From Actinokineospora diospyrosa (GTDB taxonomy: Bacteria > Actinomycetota > Actinomycetes > Mycobacteriales > Pseudonocardiaceae), in NCBI RefSeq assembly GCF_024171925.1, contig NZ_JAMTCO010000018.1, positions 124,001 to 188,000 of the forward strand: a DNA stretch of 64,000 nucleotides. Reading direction: 5' to 3'. This document shows positions 1 through 9,947 of this stretch, in pieces. Under the pieces are notes generated by a model. The model ran no database searches. It saw only the letters and a program-made list of their open reading frames with translations, and was not told where the DNA came from. How positions within the stretch are numbered: position 1 is the stretch's first letter; every line of letters starts with the position of its first letter. The position numbers and the translations under genes are program-made.

Positions 1-669
1 TACGCCGAGCACGTCGCGGCCGGTCAAGTCGCGCAGTTGACGCAGGCCCGGCTCCAGCAAGGCAGGGTCGCCGCGGAACTTGTTGATGACGAACCCAGCG
101 ATAAGCGCCTGATCCGCGGCATCTAGCAAGGCGAGCGTGCCGTAGAGGTGCGCGAAGACGCCGCCGCGGTCGATGTCTCCGACAACGAGCACCGGCAGGT
201 CTGCCGCACGCGCCAGGCCCATGTTGGCGATGTCGTTGGCGCGAAGGTTGATCTCGGTGGGCGAGCCTGCCCCCTCACACACGACCACCTCGAAGTCCTC
301 ACGCAAGCTCGCGAGCGTCGTCAGGACTGTCTGCATCAGCTCGGCTTTGCGGTCCCGGTAGGACAAGGCGGAAGCGAAGCCGGTGGGCTTGCCGAGAACG
401 ACAACCTGGGACGTGCGATCGGAGCCCGGCTTGAGCAGCACCGGGTTGAACCTGACGCTGGGTTCGAGGCCGCACGCCGCCGCTTGGACGGCCTGGGCGC
501 GGCCGATCTCACCGCCGTCGAAGGTGACCATCGAGTTGTTGGACATGTTCTGCGCCTTGAACGGCGCGACCCGCACGCCCTGCCGCAGCAACCACCGGCA
601 CAGACCCGCGACCAGGACGCTCTTCCCGGCGTCGGAGGTCGTCCCGGCGACCAACAGCGCACCCGGCAC
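1..669 (-). CDS. cobQ: Cobyric acid synthase, N-terminal part (cut by window edge)
   Basis: Glutamine-dependent amidation of adenosylcobyrinic acid a,c-diamide in cobalamin synthesis. The first 223 residues are present and the frame is open to base 1, so the C-terminal half (including the glutamine amidotransferase domain) lies outside the window. The N-terminus reads [15 protein letters not shown], the P-loop-like ATP site of the CobQ/BioD family, followed by [14 protein letters not shown], which is diagnostic of CobQ. I chose the GTG start at 669 because the family motif begins two codons later and a GGGAGGGGG ribosome site lies just upstream. It is divergent from the hydrolase gene that begins at 718. 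Confidence 0.93.
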   Translation of the reverse strand, partial: MPGALLVAGTTSDAGKSVLVAGLCRWLLRQGVRVAPFKAQNMSNNSMVTFDGGEIGRAQAVQAAACGLEPSVRFNPVLLKPGSDRTSQVVVLGKPTGFASALSYRDRKAELMQTVLTTLASLREDFEVVVCEGAGSPTEINLRANDIANMGLARAADLPVLVVGDIDRGGVFAHLYGTLALLDAADQALIAGFVINKFRGDPALLEPGLRQLRDLTGRDVLGV

Positions 670-717
670 CGCGTCCCCCTCCCCGTCGCTCCCGCCAGCC
701 TGCAATCATCTTCGGTT

Positions 718-1428
718 ATGCCCGTCTCAGCGGTCACCGCAGTGTTGGTGCACAGCCCGTACCTGGGTCCGGCAAGTCTCCGACCGCTGGCCGACGCGCT
801 CGCCGCGCTCGGCCACCCCACCGTAGTGCTCGACCTGCTGCCCAGTGTCGCGGCCGCCCCCGTGCACCAGCGGCTGATCGGCGCGTTCGCCGACGCGCTG
901 TCCGACGCCGCGCTCACCGGCCCGATCGCGCTGGTCGGGCACGGGGCGGCCGGGCCGCAACTGCCCGCGTTCGCCGAGGAGCTCGAGGACGACGTCCGCT
1001 GCCTGCTCTACCTCGACGCCGACCTGCCCACCCCTGGCCGGAGCTGGCGCGAGATCCACCCGAAGGCCTACGCCGAGCTGCGCGGGCGCGGCAGGGACAA
1101 CCTGCTGCCGCGCTGGCCGAAGTGGTCCGACACCGACCCGCTCGACGCCATCGCCGACGCGGACCTGCGCGCCGAGATCGCCGAGGAGGCGCCCGAGGTG
1201 CCGCTGGTGTTCCTCAAGGAGGACCGGCCCAGCGTGCTGTGGACCGGGGCGGCCGGGTACGTCCAGCTCTCCGCCGAGCACGCCGCCGACGCCGAGGCCG
1301 CGCGCGGGCTCGGTTGGCCGGTGCGCGGCGCGGACCTGCACCACCTGGCGGTCGCGACCGACGCGGAGCCGGTCGCGACCCTGGTGCTGGAGGTCCTGCT
1401 CGGGTCGCTGGCGGCTACGGGAGGGTGA
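718..1428 (+). CDS. Alpha/beta-hydrolase-fold protein lacking the nucleophile serine
   Basis: A 236-residue protein with the layout of a small alpha/beta hydrolase. The N-terminus is a beta strand ending in LVHSPY, the nucleophile elbow region reads LVGHGAAG, and a DLHHLAV segment near the C-terminus sits where the catalytic histidine is expected. The elbow normally reads GxSxG. Here glycine replaces the serine, so classical esterase activity is doubtful. No clear ribosome site precedes the ATG, and translation may be leaderless. The 3' end overlaps the convergent map gene by 14 bp. Substrate and role are unknown. Confidence 0.75.
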   Translation: MPVSAVTAVLVHSPYLGPASLRPLADALAALGHPTVVLDLLPSVAAAPVHQRLIGAFADALSDAALTGPIALVGHGAAGPQLPAFAEELEDDVRCLLYLDADLPTPGRSWREIHPKAYAELRGRGRDNLLPRWPKWSDTDPLDAIADADLRAEIAEEAPEVPLVFLKEDRPSVLWTGAAGYVQLSAEHAADAEAARGLGWPVRGADLHHLAVATDAEPVATLVLEVLLGSLAATGG

Positions 1429-2281
1429 GGATCTCCGAGCCGGTGTCGGTGACCACCAGGGTGTGCTCGAACTGCGCGGTCCAGGACTTGTCCCGGGTCG
1501 TGGCGGTCCAGTCGTCGGGCCACATGTCGTAGTCGATGCCGCCCAGGGTGATCATCGGCTCGATGGTGAAGGTCATCCCCGGTTCCATCACGGTCCGGTC
1601 GGTGAGGTCCTCGTAGTGCAGCACCACCAGTCCACTGTGGAACGAGCGGGCGATGCCGTGCCCGGTGAAGGCGCGCACCACCCCGTACTCGAAGCGCTTG
1701 GCGTACTTCTCGATGACCCGGCCGATGACGTTGAACTCGCGGCCGGGGCGCACCGCGGCGATGGCGCGCATGGTCGCCTCGTGCGTGCGCTCGACCAGCA
1801 GCCGCGCCTCCTCGCGCACCTCGCCCGCGAGGAAGGTGGCGTTCGTGTCGCCGTGCACGCCGCCGATGTAAGCGGTCACGTCGATGTTGACGATGTCGCC
1901 GTCCTCGATCACCGTCGAGTCCGGGATGCCGTGGCAGATCACCTCGTTGAGCGACACGCAGCAGGACTTCGGGAAGCCGCGGTAGCCCAGCGTCGAGGGG
2001 TACGCCCGGTTGTCGAGCAGGAACTCGTGCACCACCGCGTCGACCTCGTCGGTCGTGGCGCCCGGCTTGACGGCCTCGCCGCCCGCCCGCAGCGCCTGGG
2101 CGGCGATCCGCCCGGCGACCCGCATGGCCTCGATGATCTCCGGCGGCTGGACCCACGGGTCGGTGTTGCGCGCGGGCGCGGGGCGGTCGACGTACTCGGG
2201 CCGGACGATGGTGGACGGCACGACCCGGCGGGGCGTCTGCACGCCGGGCGTCAACGGGGCACGAACGGACATGCCCTCCAC
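1415..2281 (-). CDS. map: Type I methionine aminopeptidase
   Basis: Removes the initiator methionine from nascent proteins in the cytosol. The 288-residue protein has the five metal ligands of the family in order: Asp in NIDVT, Asp in GDTNATF, His in GHGI, Glu in TIEPM and Glu in QFEHTL. A proline-containing N-terminal extension of about 40 residues precedes the catalytic core, as in the actinobacterial MapB type. The GTG at 2281 has a GGGGG ribosome site at good spacing. An in-frame ATG three codons later (2272) is the alternative start. It heads the conserved map-pbp-GNAT-ispG-rip1-dxr block. Confidence 0.95.
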   Translation of the reverse strand: MEGMSVRAPLTPGVQTPRRVVPSTIVRPEYVDRPAPARNTDPWVQPPEIIEAMRVAGRIAAQALRAGGEAVKPGATTDEVDAVVHEFLLDNRAYPSTLGYRGFPKSCCVSLNEVICHGIPDSTVIEDGDIVNIDVTAYIGGVHGDTNATFLAGEVREEARLLVERTHEATMRAIAAVRPGREFNVIGRVIEKYAKRFEYGVVRAFTGHGIARSFHSGLVVLHYEDLTDRTVMEPGMTFTIEPMITLGGIDYDMWPDDWTATTRDKSWTAQFEHTLVVTDTGSEILTLP

Positions 2282-2296
2282 CCTACGACCCCCGGA

Positions 2297-4099
2297 TCAG
2301 CCCAGGGCGGCCAGGAACCGGCCCGCCGCCTGCACGGCGGTCCCGGACTGGCCGACATCGGTCAGCAGCACCGCGAACGCCACATCGCCGCGGTAGCCGA
2401 CGAACCACCCGTGTGAGTGCGTGCCGTCGCCGAACTGGGCGGTCCCGGTCTTGCCGCGCACGTCCCCGTAGGGCTTGAGCGCGGTGGCCGTGCCGCTGGC
2501 GACGACCTCGGCCATCATCGCGCGCACCGGGTCGAGCACGGCGGCGGGAACCGGGTCCCCGCCCGCGTCGGACTTGGTCTCCACGCCGCGCACCAGCACC
2601 GGCTTGGGCACCGCGCCGGAGGCCACCGTCGCGGCGACCACGGCCATGCCGAACGGGCTCGCGACCACCTTGCCCTGGCCGAAGCCGTCCTCGGCGCGCT
2701 CGGTCTTGCCGCTGGCCGGGGGCACCGACCCGGTGATCGTGGTCACCCCGGGCACGACGTAGTCCACGCCCAGGCCCAGCCGCCTGGCCATCTCGGTGAG
2801 GTCGGCCGGGCCCATCGCCAGGGCCAGTGTGGCGAAGGTGGTGTTGCAGGAGAAGGCGAACGCGCTGCGCAGCGGGATGACGCCCTTGTCGAACTTGCCG
2901 CTGTTGGGGATCTCGCGGCCGTCGACCACGGTCGTGCCCGGGCAGCCGAGCGGGGTCTCCGCGGTCGCCTTGCCGGAGGAGATCGCCTCGGCGGCCGTCA
3001 CGATCTTGAACGTCGAGCCGGGCGGGTAGCGGCCGGTGAGCGCCAGCGCACCCTCCTTGTCGGCCGGGTCGTTCTGCGCCACCGCGAGCAGCTCACCGGT
3101 GGAGGGCTGGATCGCCACGATCATCGACGGCGTCGCCTCACCGGCGATGGCGGCCTGCGCGGCGTTCTGGGCCTTCTTGCTCAGGGCCAACTGCACCGCC
3201 TTCGCGGGCTCGGCTGCCTTCGCGTAGAGCTCCTCCCCCTCGGCGCCCGCGCTGTCGACGGTGTAGACCCGCCACCCGGACTTGCCCTGCACCTGCTCCT
3301 CCACGACCTTGCGGATGGCGGGCAGCAGGGTCGGGGCGAACTTGCGGTCCACCGCCAGCAACCGGAACGTCGAGGTGAACCGCACCCCCGGCAGCTCGTA
3401 GATCAGCGGCCGGACCTTCTGGTAGTCCGCGTCGCGCAGCGCCACCACCTGGTAGGGCTGCCCGTCGGTCTTCGAGGCGAGGTCGAGGATGGACTCCGCG
3501 GTGATCGTGGCGTCGATGCCCGAGAGCGCCTTGGCCAGCTCGCCAGCGACCGCGTTGGCGTCACCGGCCTTGGCGGGCTCGAACAGCACCGAGATGACCT
3601 TCTCCGGCTGCAGCACCGGCTCCCCGTCGCGGTCGAGCACCGGCGCCAGCTGCGCGTCGGCGTCCTGCACCGCCAGGGTCTGCTGCGCGGCCAGCTTCGG
3701 GTGCAGCACCGCGGGCTCCCAGTGCACCTTCCACGCGTCGTCGTGCCTGCGCAGCTCGAAGAACGAGTCGTAGGCCCACAACCGGCCCCGGCCCAGGTCC
3801 CAGGTGAGCTGGTAGGTCACCCGCGCCGTGCCGTCGCCCGCCTCCACCCGGCTCACCTGGGCGAGCACCGTGGACGGCTTGAGCGCACCGCGCACCTTGT
3901 CCATCAGCGCCTTCGCCGACTCGGCCGAGTCGGTCTGCGCCGAGGCGGAGGCGGTGTCACCGCCTGCGAAGGCGGCCACGAACTGGTTGGCGGCGTCCTG
4001 CGGCTGCGGGTCCGAGCCGAACAGGCCGCAGCCGGGGAGCGGGAGCACGGTCAGCACCGCGGCGAGCAGCACGGCGGGGCGACGGAGTGAGGCACGCAC
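2297..4099 (-). CDS. Lipoprotein penicillin-binding protein (transpeptidase)
   Basis: A 600-residue extracytoplasmic peptidoglycan transpeptidase. Residues 1-24 form a lipoprotein signal with lipobox LPGC (lipidated Cys24). An NTF2-like MecA-type N-terminal domain follows at about 30-140, then a dimerisation domain. The transpeptidase domain carries the three active-site motifs STFK (Ser362), SCN (417) and KTGT (550). Length, domain order and neighbours match the mycobacterial Rv2864c family. The GTG at 4099 is chosen because the signal peptide begins there. The reading frame continues open upstream but without protein-like sequence. Confidence 0.93.
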   Translation of the reverse strand: MRASLRRPAVLLAAVLTVLPLPGCGLFGSDPQPQDAANQFVAAFAGGDTASASAQTDSAESAKALMDKVRGALKPSTVLAQVSRVEAGDGTARVTYQLTWDLGRGRLWAYDSFFELRRHDDAWKVHWEPAVLHPKLAAQQTLAVQDADAQLAPVLDRDGEPVLQPEKVISVLFEPAKAGDANAVAGELAKALSGIDATITAESILDLASKTDGQPYQVVALRDADYQKVRPLIYELPGVRFTSTFRLLAVDRKFAPTLLPAIRKVVEEQVQGKSGWRVYTVDSAGAEGEELYAKAAEPAKAVQLALSKKAQNAAQAAIAGEATPSMIVAIQPSTGELLAVAQNDPADKEGALALTGRYPPGSTFKIVTAAEAISSGKATAETPLGCPGTTVVDGREIPNSGKFDKGVIPLRSAFAFSCNTTFATLALAMGPADLTEMARRLGLGVDYVVPGVTTITGSVPPASGKTERAEDGFGQGKVVASPFGMAVVAATVASGAVPKPVLVRGVETKSDAGGDPVPAAVLDPVRAMMAEVVASGTATALKPYGDVRGKTGTAQFGDGTHSHGWFVGYRGDVAFAVLLTDVGQSGTAVQAAGRFLAALG

Positions 4100-4155
4100 G
4101 GCCGCAGTATGCCCAATGCGGGCCGCCCAGCGGCGCGAACCGGCAGGCCCGGTGC

Positions 4156-5067
4156 TCAGAACAGCACGGTGGCGTACTGCCCGACCTGCGCGAACCCGAT
4201 CCGGTCGTAGACCGCGCGGGCGGGCGCGTTGTAGCCGTTGACGTAGAGGCTCGCGGTCCGGCCCATGCCGCTGACCAGCCGCTGCGCCACCGCCGCCGTG
4301 CCCGAGGCGCCCAGGCCGTGGCCGCGCCGGTCCGGGTGCACCCACACGCCCTGGATCTGCCCGACCTTGCTGGACATCGCGCCGATCTCGGCCTTGAACA
4401 CCACGTCGCCACCCTCGAAGCGGGCGAACGCGCGGCCCGCGGCGATCAACTCGGCCACCCTGGAGCGGTAGCCCGCGCCACCGTCACCCAGGCGCGGGTC
4501 GATGCCGACCTCCTCGATGAACATGCGCACCGCGGCGGGCAGGTAGCGGTCCAGCTCGTCCGGGCGCACCGGCCGCACCAGCGGGTCCGGCGGCACCAGC
4601 GGGGCACTGGAGATCGACATCAGCGGCTGGTCGGCCCGCACCTCGCGCGCCGGGCCCCACTCGGCCTCCAGCTCGGCCCACAGGCCCATCACCTGCTCGG
4701 CCGGACCCACCATCGACGAGCACATCCGCCTGCGCCGCAGCGCCCGGTCGGCGAAGGCGCGCAGGGCCGAGCGCTTGCCGCGCAACGGGATCAGGTTCGG
4801 CCCGGCGAAGCACAGCGCCTCGAGCCTGCCCGCCGGGCGCAGGCCGCGGATGTCGCAGCCCCACAGCTCACCGCCCAGCCGCCACGGGTCCAACCCGGCC
4901 GTCTCGATCCGCGCGGCGACCATGCAGGACGCGACCGGGTCGGCGGTGAGCACAGCGCGCACCGCCTGGCCATCCCGCTCGTCGAGCAGTCGCGCTCCCG
5001 CTAGCCGCAACACGTCCACCAGCGTGCCAGAAAGGTGCCCACCGGGAAAACGGACCGACCCGGCCAC
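4156..5067 (-). CDS. Two-domain GNAT N-acetyltransferase (DUF4081 family)
   Basis: A 303-residue protein. The N-terminal half resembles DUF4081. The C-terminal half (about 165-303) is a GNAT fold with the acetyl-CoA loop seen as VWVHPDRRGHGLG and the C-terminal strand/helix YNAPARAVYDRIGF. It sits between the PBP and ispG exactly as Rv2867c does in Mycobacterium, so it is a conserved member of this block. The acetylated substrate is unknown. The GTG start at 5067 has no strong ribosome site, and the real start may be a GTG some 15-20 codons further in. Confidence 0.85.
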   Translation of the reverse strand: MAGSVRFPGGHLSGTLVDVLRLAGARLLDERDGQAVRAVLTADPVASCMVAARIETAGLDPWRLGGELWGCDIRGLRPAGRLEALCFAGPNLIPLRGKRSALRAFADRALRRRRMCSSMVGPAEQVMGLWAELEAEWGPAREVRADQPLMSISSAPLVPPDPLVRPVRPDELDRYLPAAVRMFIEEVGIDPRLGDGGAGYRSRVAELIAAGRAFARFEGGDVVFKAEIGAMSSKVGQIQGVWVHPDRRGHGLGASGTAAVAQRLVSGMGRTASLYVNGYNAPARAVYDRIGFAQVGQYATVLF

Positions 5068-5099
5068 AACCCGGCCAGCCCAACCGGTGCGCGCCCCGC

Positions 5100-6263
5100 T
5101 CAGCCGATGGCGACCACCGTCGGGACACCGGTCTCGCCGTCCACCGGCTCGCCCATCTCCTCGGCCAACCGCATGGCCTCCTCGATCAGGGTCTCCACGA
5201 TCTGCGCCTCGGGCACGGTCTTGATCACCTGGCCCTTGACGAAGATCTGGCCCTTGCCGTTGCCGGAGGCCACCCCCAGGTCGGCCTCGCGAGCCTCACC
5301 CGGTCCGTTCACCACGCAGCCCATGACCGCGACCCGCAGCGGCACCGACATGCCCTCCAGACCCGCGGTGACCTGGTCGGCGAGCTTGTAGACGTCCACC
5401 TGCGCGCGCCCGCACGACGGGCAGGAGACGATCTCGAGCTTGCGCGGCCGCAGGTTGAGCGACTGCAGGATCTGCGAGCCGACCTTGACCTCCTCGACCG
5501 GCGGCGCCGAGAGCGACACCCGGATCGTGTCGCCGATGCCCTGGCGCAGCAGCGCGCCGAAGGCCACCGCCGACTTGATGGTCCCCTGGAAGGCGGGCCC
5601 CGCCTCGGTGACGCCCAGGTGCAGCGGGTAGTCGCACTGCTCGGCGAGCAGCTCGTAGGCGCGCACCATCACGACCGGGTCGTTGTGCTTGACCGAGATC
5701 TTGATGTCGTGGAAGTCGTGCTCGGCGAACAGCGACGCCTCCCACAGCGCCGACTCGGCCAGCGCCTCCGGGGTCGCCTTGCCGTACTTGGCCAGCAGCC
5801 GGGGGTCCAGCGAGCCCGCGTTGACCCCGATCCGGATCGGGGTGCCGTGGTCGCGCGCGGCGTGCGCGATCTCCTTGACCTGGTCGTCGAACTTGCGGAT
5901 GTTGCCCGGGTTGACCCGCACCGCCGCGCAGCCCGCCTCGATCGCGGCGAAGACGTACTTGGGCTGGAAGTGGATGTCGGCGATCACCGGGATCTGCGAC
6001 TTGGCGGCGATCGCGGCCAGCGCGTCGGCGTCGTCCTGCGACGGGCAGGCCACCCGCACGATGTCGCAGCCGGACGCGGTCAGCTCGGCGATCTGCTGCA
6101 GCGTCGCGTTGACGTCGGCGGTGACGGTGGTGGTCATCGATTGCACCGAGATCGGGTGGTCGCTGCCCACCCCGACCGACCCCACCTGCAGCTGGCGGGT
6201 CTTGCGGCGCTCGGCGAGCACCGGCGGGGGGGTGGCTGGCATGCCGAGCATCACGTCGGGCAT
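5100..6263 (-). CDS. ispG: 4-hydroxy-3-methylbut-2-en-1-yl diphosphate synthase
   Basis: The [4Fe-4S] enzyme that reductively converts methylerythritol cyclodiphosphate to HMBPP, the penultimate step of the MEP isoprenoid pathway. The 387-residue bacterial two-domain form is seen, with a TIM-barrel N-terminus ([31 protein letters not shown]). The cluster ligands are Cys281 and Cys284 in CPSC, Cys316 in [11 protein letters not shown], and Glu323. It lies two genes upstream of dxr's stop, so two MEP genes flank the site-2 protease gene. The 55-bp gap to that gene contains a small repeat. Confidence 0.97.
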   Translation of the reverse strand: MPDVMLGMPATPPPVLAERRKTRQLQVGSVGVGSDHPISVQSMTTTVTADVNATLQQIAELTASGCDIVRVACPSQDDADALAAIAAKSQIPVIADIHFQPKYVFAAIEAGCAAVRVNPGNIRKFDDQVKEIAHAARDHGTPIRIGVNAGSLDPRLLAKYGKATPEALAESALWEASLFAEHDFHDIKISVKHNDPVVMVRAYELLAEQCDYPLHLGVTEAGPAFQGTIKSAVAFGALLRQGIGDTIRVSLSAPPVEEVKVGSQILQSLNLRPRKLEIVSCPSCGRAQVDVYKLADQVTAGLEGMSVPLRVAVMGCVVNGPGEAREADLGVASGNGKGQIFVKGQVIKTVPEAQIVETLIEEAMRLAEEMGEPVDGETGVPTVVAIG

Positions 6264-6273
6264 GGGGGCCTCT

Positions 6274-6315
6274 CTGGGTTGAACAAAGGCTGGGTTGAGC
6301 AGACTGGGTTGAACA
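6274..6315. repeat. Three short direct repeats between ispG and rip1
   Basis: The 12-mer CTGGGTTGAACA occurs at 6274 and 6304, and a one-base variant (CTGGGTTGAGCA) at 6290. The spacing is 16 and 14 bp. Together they fill most of the 55-bp gap between the rip1 stop and the ispG start. On the transcript they read as repeated TGTTCAACCCAG. I know of no family match. They may be a slippage product or a binding site. Confidence 0.8.
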
Positions 6316-6318
6316 CGG

Positions 6319-7533
6319 TCATTGCAGTCGGATCGGGTTGACGATGTCGGCGGTCACCGTGAGCAGCACGATCGCGCCGCCGATGATGACGAGCACCATG
6401 GTCACGCCAGCCAGCCGGTTGTAGTCGACCGGACCGGCGGGGGCCTTGCCGCGCGCCTTGCGCAGCAGGTCGCGCACCCGCTCGTAGAGGGTGATGGCGA
6501 TGTGGCCGCCGTCGAGGGGCAGCAGCGGCAGCAGGTTGAACACGCCGACGAAGAAGTTCAGCATCGCCAGCATCAGCACGAAGATCTCCCAGACGCCCTT
6601 CTCGGCGGCGTCGGCACCGATGATGCTGGCGCCCACCACGCTGACCGGGCGCTCCGGGTCGTCCTCGCCGCCGATGGCGCGGATGACCGCCGGGATCTTC
6701 TCCGGGAAGCGCATCAGGCCCTCCCAGGTGGCGGCGAACATCTCGCCGGTGAACACCACCGTGCCGGAGAACCCGGAGGCCGCGCCGTACTGGAAGTAGG
6801 AGCCCTTGCCGACGCCGATGGCGCCGACGTCGTTGACCTGGTTGTCGGTGCCCGGCTTCGCGGTGACCGCGGCGCGCTTGACGGTGGCGACGTCGACGGT
6901 CAGCGTGCGCCGCTCGCCGTCGCGCTCGACGACGAAGGTGCTCTGCCCGCGCAGGTCGCGGATCGTGCCGACCAGCTGGGTGAAGGAGTCGACCGCGCGC
7001 CCGTTGACGCTGATGATCTCGTCGCCGGGCAGCATGCCCGCGGCGACCGCGGGCGAGGGGTCGGCCGGGGTGCACTCGGTGATCTTGAGGGTCTTCGGGT
7101 CCTGGGTCGGCGCGGCGCAGCTGGTGCTGCCGATCAGCGGCCGGTCGGTGGTGTTCGGCAGGCCCATGGTGACGGCCATCAGGTACAGGATGATGAAGCC
7201 GAGGATGAAGTGCGTGATCGACCCGGCGGCCAGCACCACGACGCGCTTCCAGGTGGCGAAGCGCCACATCGCCCGGGGGGACTCCTCCGGGGTCACCTGG
7301 TCGAGCGCGGTCATGCCCGCGATCTCGCAGAAACCGCCCGCCGGGATCGCCTTGAGGCCGTACTCGGTCTCACCCCGGCGGAAGGAGAACAGGGTGGGGC
7401 CGAAGCCGATGAAGTAGCGGCGGACCCGCATGCCGAACGCCTTGGCGGTCAGCATGTGCCCGGCCTCGTGCAGCGCGACCGACGCGCAGATCCCCAGCGC
7501 GAACAACACGAGCCCCAGCAGCCAAACGAACAC
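6319..7533 (-). CDS. Site-2 intramembrane zinc protease (M50, RseP/Rip1 family)
   Basis: A 404-residue membrane metalloprotease that cuts transmembrane substrates such as anti-sigma factors in regulated intramembrane proteolysis. Residues 22-26 are HEAGH (zinc ligands His22 and His26, catalytic Glu23) in the first membrane segment. A PDZ domain spans about 135-215 ([14 protein letters not shown]). The third zinc ligand is Asp341 in LLPLDGGH, and further membrane helices follow to the C-terminus. The GTG start is one base after the dxr stop, so the two are probably cotranscribed. Position and sequence match mycobacterial Rip1 (Rv2869c). Confidence 0.95.
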   Translation of the reverse strand: MFVWLLGLVLFALGICASVALHEAGHMLTAKAFGMRVRRYFIGFGPTLFSFRRGETEYGLKAIPAGGFCEIAGMTALDQVTPEESPRAMWRFATWKRVVVLAAGSITHFILGFIILYLMAVTMGLPNTTDRPLIGSTSCAAPTQDPKTLKITECTPADPSPAVAAGMLPGDEIISVNGRAVDSFTQLVGTIRDLRGQSTFVVERDGERRTLTVDVATVKRAAVTAKPGTDNQVNDVGAIGVGKGSYFQYGAASGFSGTVVFTGEMFAATWEGLMRFPEKIPAVIRAIGGEDDPERPVSVVGASIIGADAAEKGVWEIFVLMLAMLNFFVGVFNLLPLLPLDGGHIAITLYERVRDLLRKARGKAPAGPVDYNRLAGVTMVLVIIGGAIVLLTVTADIVNPIRLQ

Positions 7534-7534
7534 G

Positions 7535-8803
7535 TCAGTCCCTTCCCGACCCCGCGGCGGCGCGCGGGGCAGCAGTCACCGCGAGGAGCTCTCGCGCGCG
7601 GGCGCGGGCCCAGTGCTCAGCGGCGAGCACCTCCTCGACCTCGCGCGGCGCGCCATGCCAGGCGGCGGCGTCGTCGAGTACCCGACTCACAGTGTCCACG
7701 ATGACTGTGAAGGTGGTGTCGCCCCGTAGGAAAGCGGCGACGGCCTCCTCGTTCGCGGCGTTGAAGACCGCGGGCAGGCAGCCGCCGGTCTCCCCCGCGG
7801 CCCTGGCCAGGCGCACGGCGGGGAAGGTCTCGTCGTCGAGCGGCTCGAAGGTCCACTGGGTGGCCTTGGACCAGTCGCAGGCCCGCGCGGCCCCGGGTAC
7901 CCGGTCCGGCCAGGCGAGGGCGAGCGCGATGGGCAGCTTCATGTCCGGCGGGCTCGCCTGGGCCAAGGTGGAGCCATCGGTGAAGGTGACCATCGAGTGC
8001 ACGATCGACTGCGGGTGCACTACGACGTCGATGCGGTCGTAGGGCACGCCGAACAGCAGGTGCGCCTCGATCAGCTCAAGCGCCTTGTTGACCAGGGTCG
8101 CCGAGTTGATGGTGATGACCGGGCCCATCGCCCAGGTGGGGTGGACCAGCGCCTGCTCGGCGGTGACGTCGACGAGCTCGGCGCGGGTCCGGCCGCGGAA
8201 GGGGCCACCGGAGGCGGTCAGCACCAGCCGGTCGACCTCGCCCGCGCTGCCGCCGCGCAGCGCTTGGGCCATCGCGGAGTGCTCGGAGTCGACCGGGACG
8301 ATCTGGCCGGGTTTGGCCGCGGCCAGCACCAGGTCACCACCGGCGATCAGCGACTCCTTGTTGGCCAGGGCGAGGGTGGCGCCCGAGGCCAGCGCCTTGA
8401 GGGTCGGCGCGAGCCCCTGCGAGCCGGTGATGCCGTTGAGCACGATGTCGGTGGGCACCGCCTCGATCAGGTCGGTGACCGCGTCCGGGCCCGCGAAGAG
8501 CTTGGGCATGGCGAAGGCGCCCTGGTCGTAGCCCGCTTTCTGCGCGGCCGCGTAGAGCGCCAGCTGGACGTCGGGCGCGGCGGTCGCCCTGGTCACGGCC
8601 ACCGCGCGCACCCGGTGGCGCAGGGCCTGCTCGGCCAGCAGCGCCGGGTCCGACCCGCCCGCGGCGAGCCCGGCCACGGTGAACCGGTCGGGGTTGGCCG
8701 CGACGAGGTCGAGCGCCTGGGTGCCGATCGAGCCGGTCGACCCGAGCACGAGCAGTGAACGCCGGGGACCGCCCGACGCGAAGGATGCAGTCATCACCGC
8801 CAT
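7535..8803 (-). CDS. dxr: 1-deoxy-D-xylulose 5-phosphate reductoisomerase
   Basis: Catalyses the first committed step of the MEP pathway, DXP to methylerythritol phosphate, using NADPH and a divalent metal. The 422-residue protein has the NADPH-binding GSTGSIGTQ, the ANKESLI segment, PVDSEHSA (metal and substrate site), [10 protein letters not shown] and [20 protein letters not shown]. The ATG at 8803 is used. A second in-frame ATG lies three codons later (8794). The frame remains open far upstream, but that part is not protein-like and runs under other genes. Confidence 0.97.
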   Translation of the reverse strand: MAVMTASFASGGPRRSLLVLGSTGSIGTQALDLVAANPDRFTVAGLAAGGSDPALLAEQALRHRVRAVAVTRATAAPDVQLALYAAAQKAGYDQGAFAMPKLFAGPDAVTDLIEAVPTDIVLNGITGSQGLAPTLKALASGATLALANKESLIAGGDLVLAAAKPGQIVPVDSEHSAMAQALRGGSAGEVDRLVLTASGGPFRGRTRAELVDVTAEQALVHPTWAMGPVITINSATLVNKALELIEAHLLFGVPYDRIDVVVHPQSIVHSMVTFTDGSTLAQASPPDMKLPIALALAWPDRVPGAARACDWSKATQWTFEPLDDETFPAVRLARAAGETGGCLPAVFNAANEEAVAAFLRGDTTFTVIVDTVSRVLDDAAAWHGAPREVEEVLAAEHWARARARELLAVTAAPRAAAGSGRD

Positions 8804-9001
8804 TGTTCCCGATGTCTGGACACGCTCGGCAACCAGCACGGGCTGATGTCCTCCGATCGTGGCACCCGCCGGGTTGGGCCAAACGGCGCAATCCGAAAAA
8901 AGTTCCGCTCCGAAGGGGTGAACTTCGCGCGGACCGGGCACTTCACCGGCAGCGCGGAAAGATCGTCGGGAAATGCCGGCGATCATGTGGAAGGAGCTTC
9001 G

Positions 9002-9271
9002 ATGGGCATTCTCGGCTGGATCGTCCTCGGTTTGGTCGCCGGTCTCATCGCCAAGGCCATCATGCCTGGTAAGGACCCCGGTGGCATCATCGTCACCATC
9101 CTGATCGGCATCGTCGGCGCCATTCTCGGCGGTTTCATCGGAAACGCGATCTTCGGCGGCGGTCTCGGTAATTTCTTCGACCTGCGAACCTGGCTGCTGT
9201 CGATTCTGGGCGCGGTGATCCTGCTCGCCATCTACCGGGCGGTCACCGGTCGTGGCCGGGCCAGGGTGTAG
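9002..9271 (+). CDS. GlsB/YeaQ/YmgE-family small membrane protein
   Basis: An 89-residue, glycine-rich integral membrane protein with three hydrophobic segments separated by short loops (MPGKDPGG and FDLRTW). This is the layout of the transglycosylase-associated/GlsB stress family. The molecular function of the family is not settled. Several members are induced by envelope or general stress. The AAGGAG ribosome site at 8991 lies six bases before the ATG. It is divergent from dxr and is followed by a long perfect hairpin. Confidence 0.9.
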   Translation: MGILGWIVLGLVAGLIAKAIMPGKDPGGIIVTILIGIVGAILGGFIGNAIFGGGLGNFFDLRTWLLSILGAVILLAIYRAVTGRGRARV

Positions 9272-9287
9272 CCGAGCGACACCTGTC

Positions 9288-9331
9288 ACACGCCGAGGGC
9301 GCCGTGGGTCACCACGGCGCCCTCGGCGTGT
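9288..9331. terminator. 20-bp perfect stem with GTCA loop, probable terminator
   Basis: Bases 9288-9307 pair without mismatch to 9312-9331, leaving a four-base loop GTCA. It lies 16 bp after the stop of the GlsB-like gene and before the next ribosome site. There is no T-run, as is usual for GC-rich actinobacterial terminators. Because the stem is symmetric it could act on both strands. Confidence 0.8.
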
Positions 9332-9385
9332 CCGGGGTGTGGCAGGATTCCGGGCGTCAGCGGTACACCGGCCAGGAGGAACACA

Positions 9386-9655
9386 GTGGCGAACACGGAG
9401 CTGGAGAAGCGGAAGACCACCGCGGCGGGCACCGTGACCCCCGCGGAGGAGCCGTCGGCGGAGTGGGGCTGGCACGGGTCGTTCCCCAAGGGGACGCTCA
9501 TCGCCGGGGTGTTCACCGGGCTGGCGATGTTCGTGATGCTGGTGGGCAACCACCACGGCCGCACCGAGGACCTGTGGCTGATCGGCATCGGCCTCACCAC
9601 GCTGGCCGGGGTCGCGTGGAAGATCCACAAGAACCGGACGTCCTGGCGCCGGTAG
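9386..9655 (+). CDS. DUF2631 family membrane protein
   Basis: An 89-residue actinobacterial protein with a charged N-terminal part (about 1-30), the conserved [15 protein letters not shown] segment, and two membrane helices ending in [12 protein letters not shown]. The GTG start follows an ideal AGGAGGA at 9374-9380. Family members are also found near dxr in Mycobacterium. The function is unknown. Confidence 0.85.
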   Translation: MANTELEKRKTTAAGTVTPAEEPSAEWGWHGSFPKGTLIAGVFTGLAMFVMLVGNHHGRTEDLWLIGIGLTTLAGVAWKIHKNRTSWRR

Positions 9656-9947
9656 CGTTCGGGGCAAACGAGCGAGCGGATTGGTGGTTACGCCGCCGCC
9701 CACTTGGTGGTCATCTGTTGCCGCTATGCACATGTGCGCAGTTGGCTGTGGGTCATGCGCCCCTCCCACCTGGAGCCGTTCTGGCCGTCGCGGCGGCCGC
9801 GGCTGTACGACGAAGCGTGTCCGGGGGCCGCGCGGGTGCTCAGCTGACCCGCGTGGCCGTGCCGTCCCAGCCCATCCCGACCGACTCCGGCTGTTGACGG
9901 GTCGCGCCGGGGTGGTCCACACCCGACACAGCACCCCCGGAGACCAC

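Noticed and set aside
2297-4345. Longer N-terminus for the penicillin-binding protein (start at 4345)
   Set aside because: The added part is out of character for the family and overlaps the GNAT gene by 190 bp. The signal peptide and lipobox place the start at 4099.
9755-9847. A 30-codon frame (starting [14 protein letters not shown]) before the carbonic anhydrase gene
   Set aside because: It has no ribosome site and no homologue that I recognise. Support is too weak to call it a gene or an attenuator peptide.
9681-9947. In-frame upstream extension of the carbonic anhydrase gene
   Set aside because: The frame is open, but the product is Pro/Arg/Gly-rich without a domain. The family N-terminus begins at the ATG at 9948.
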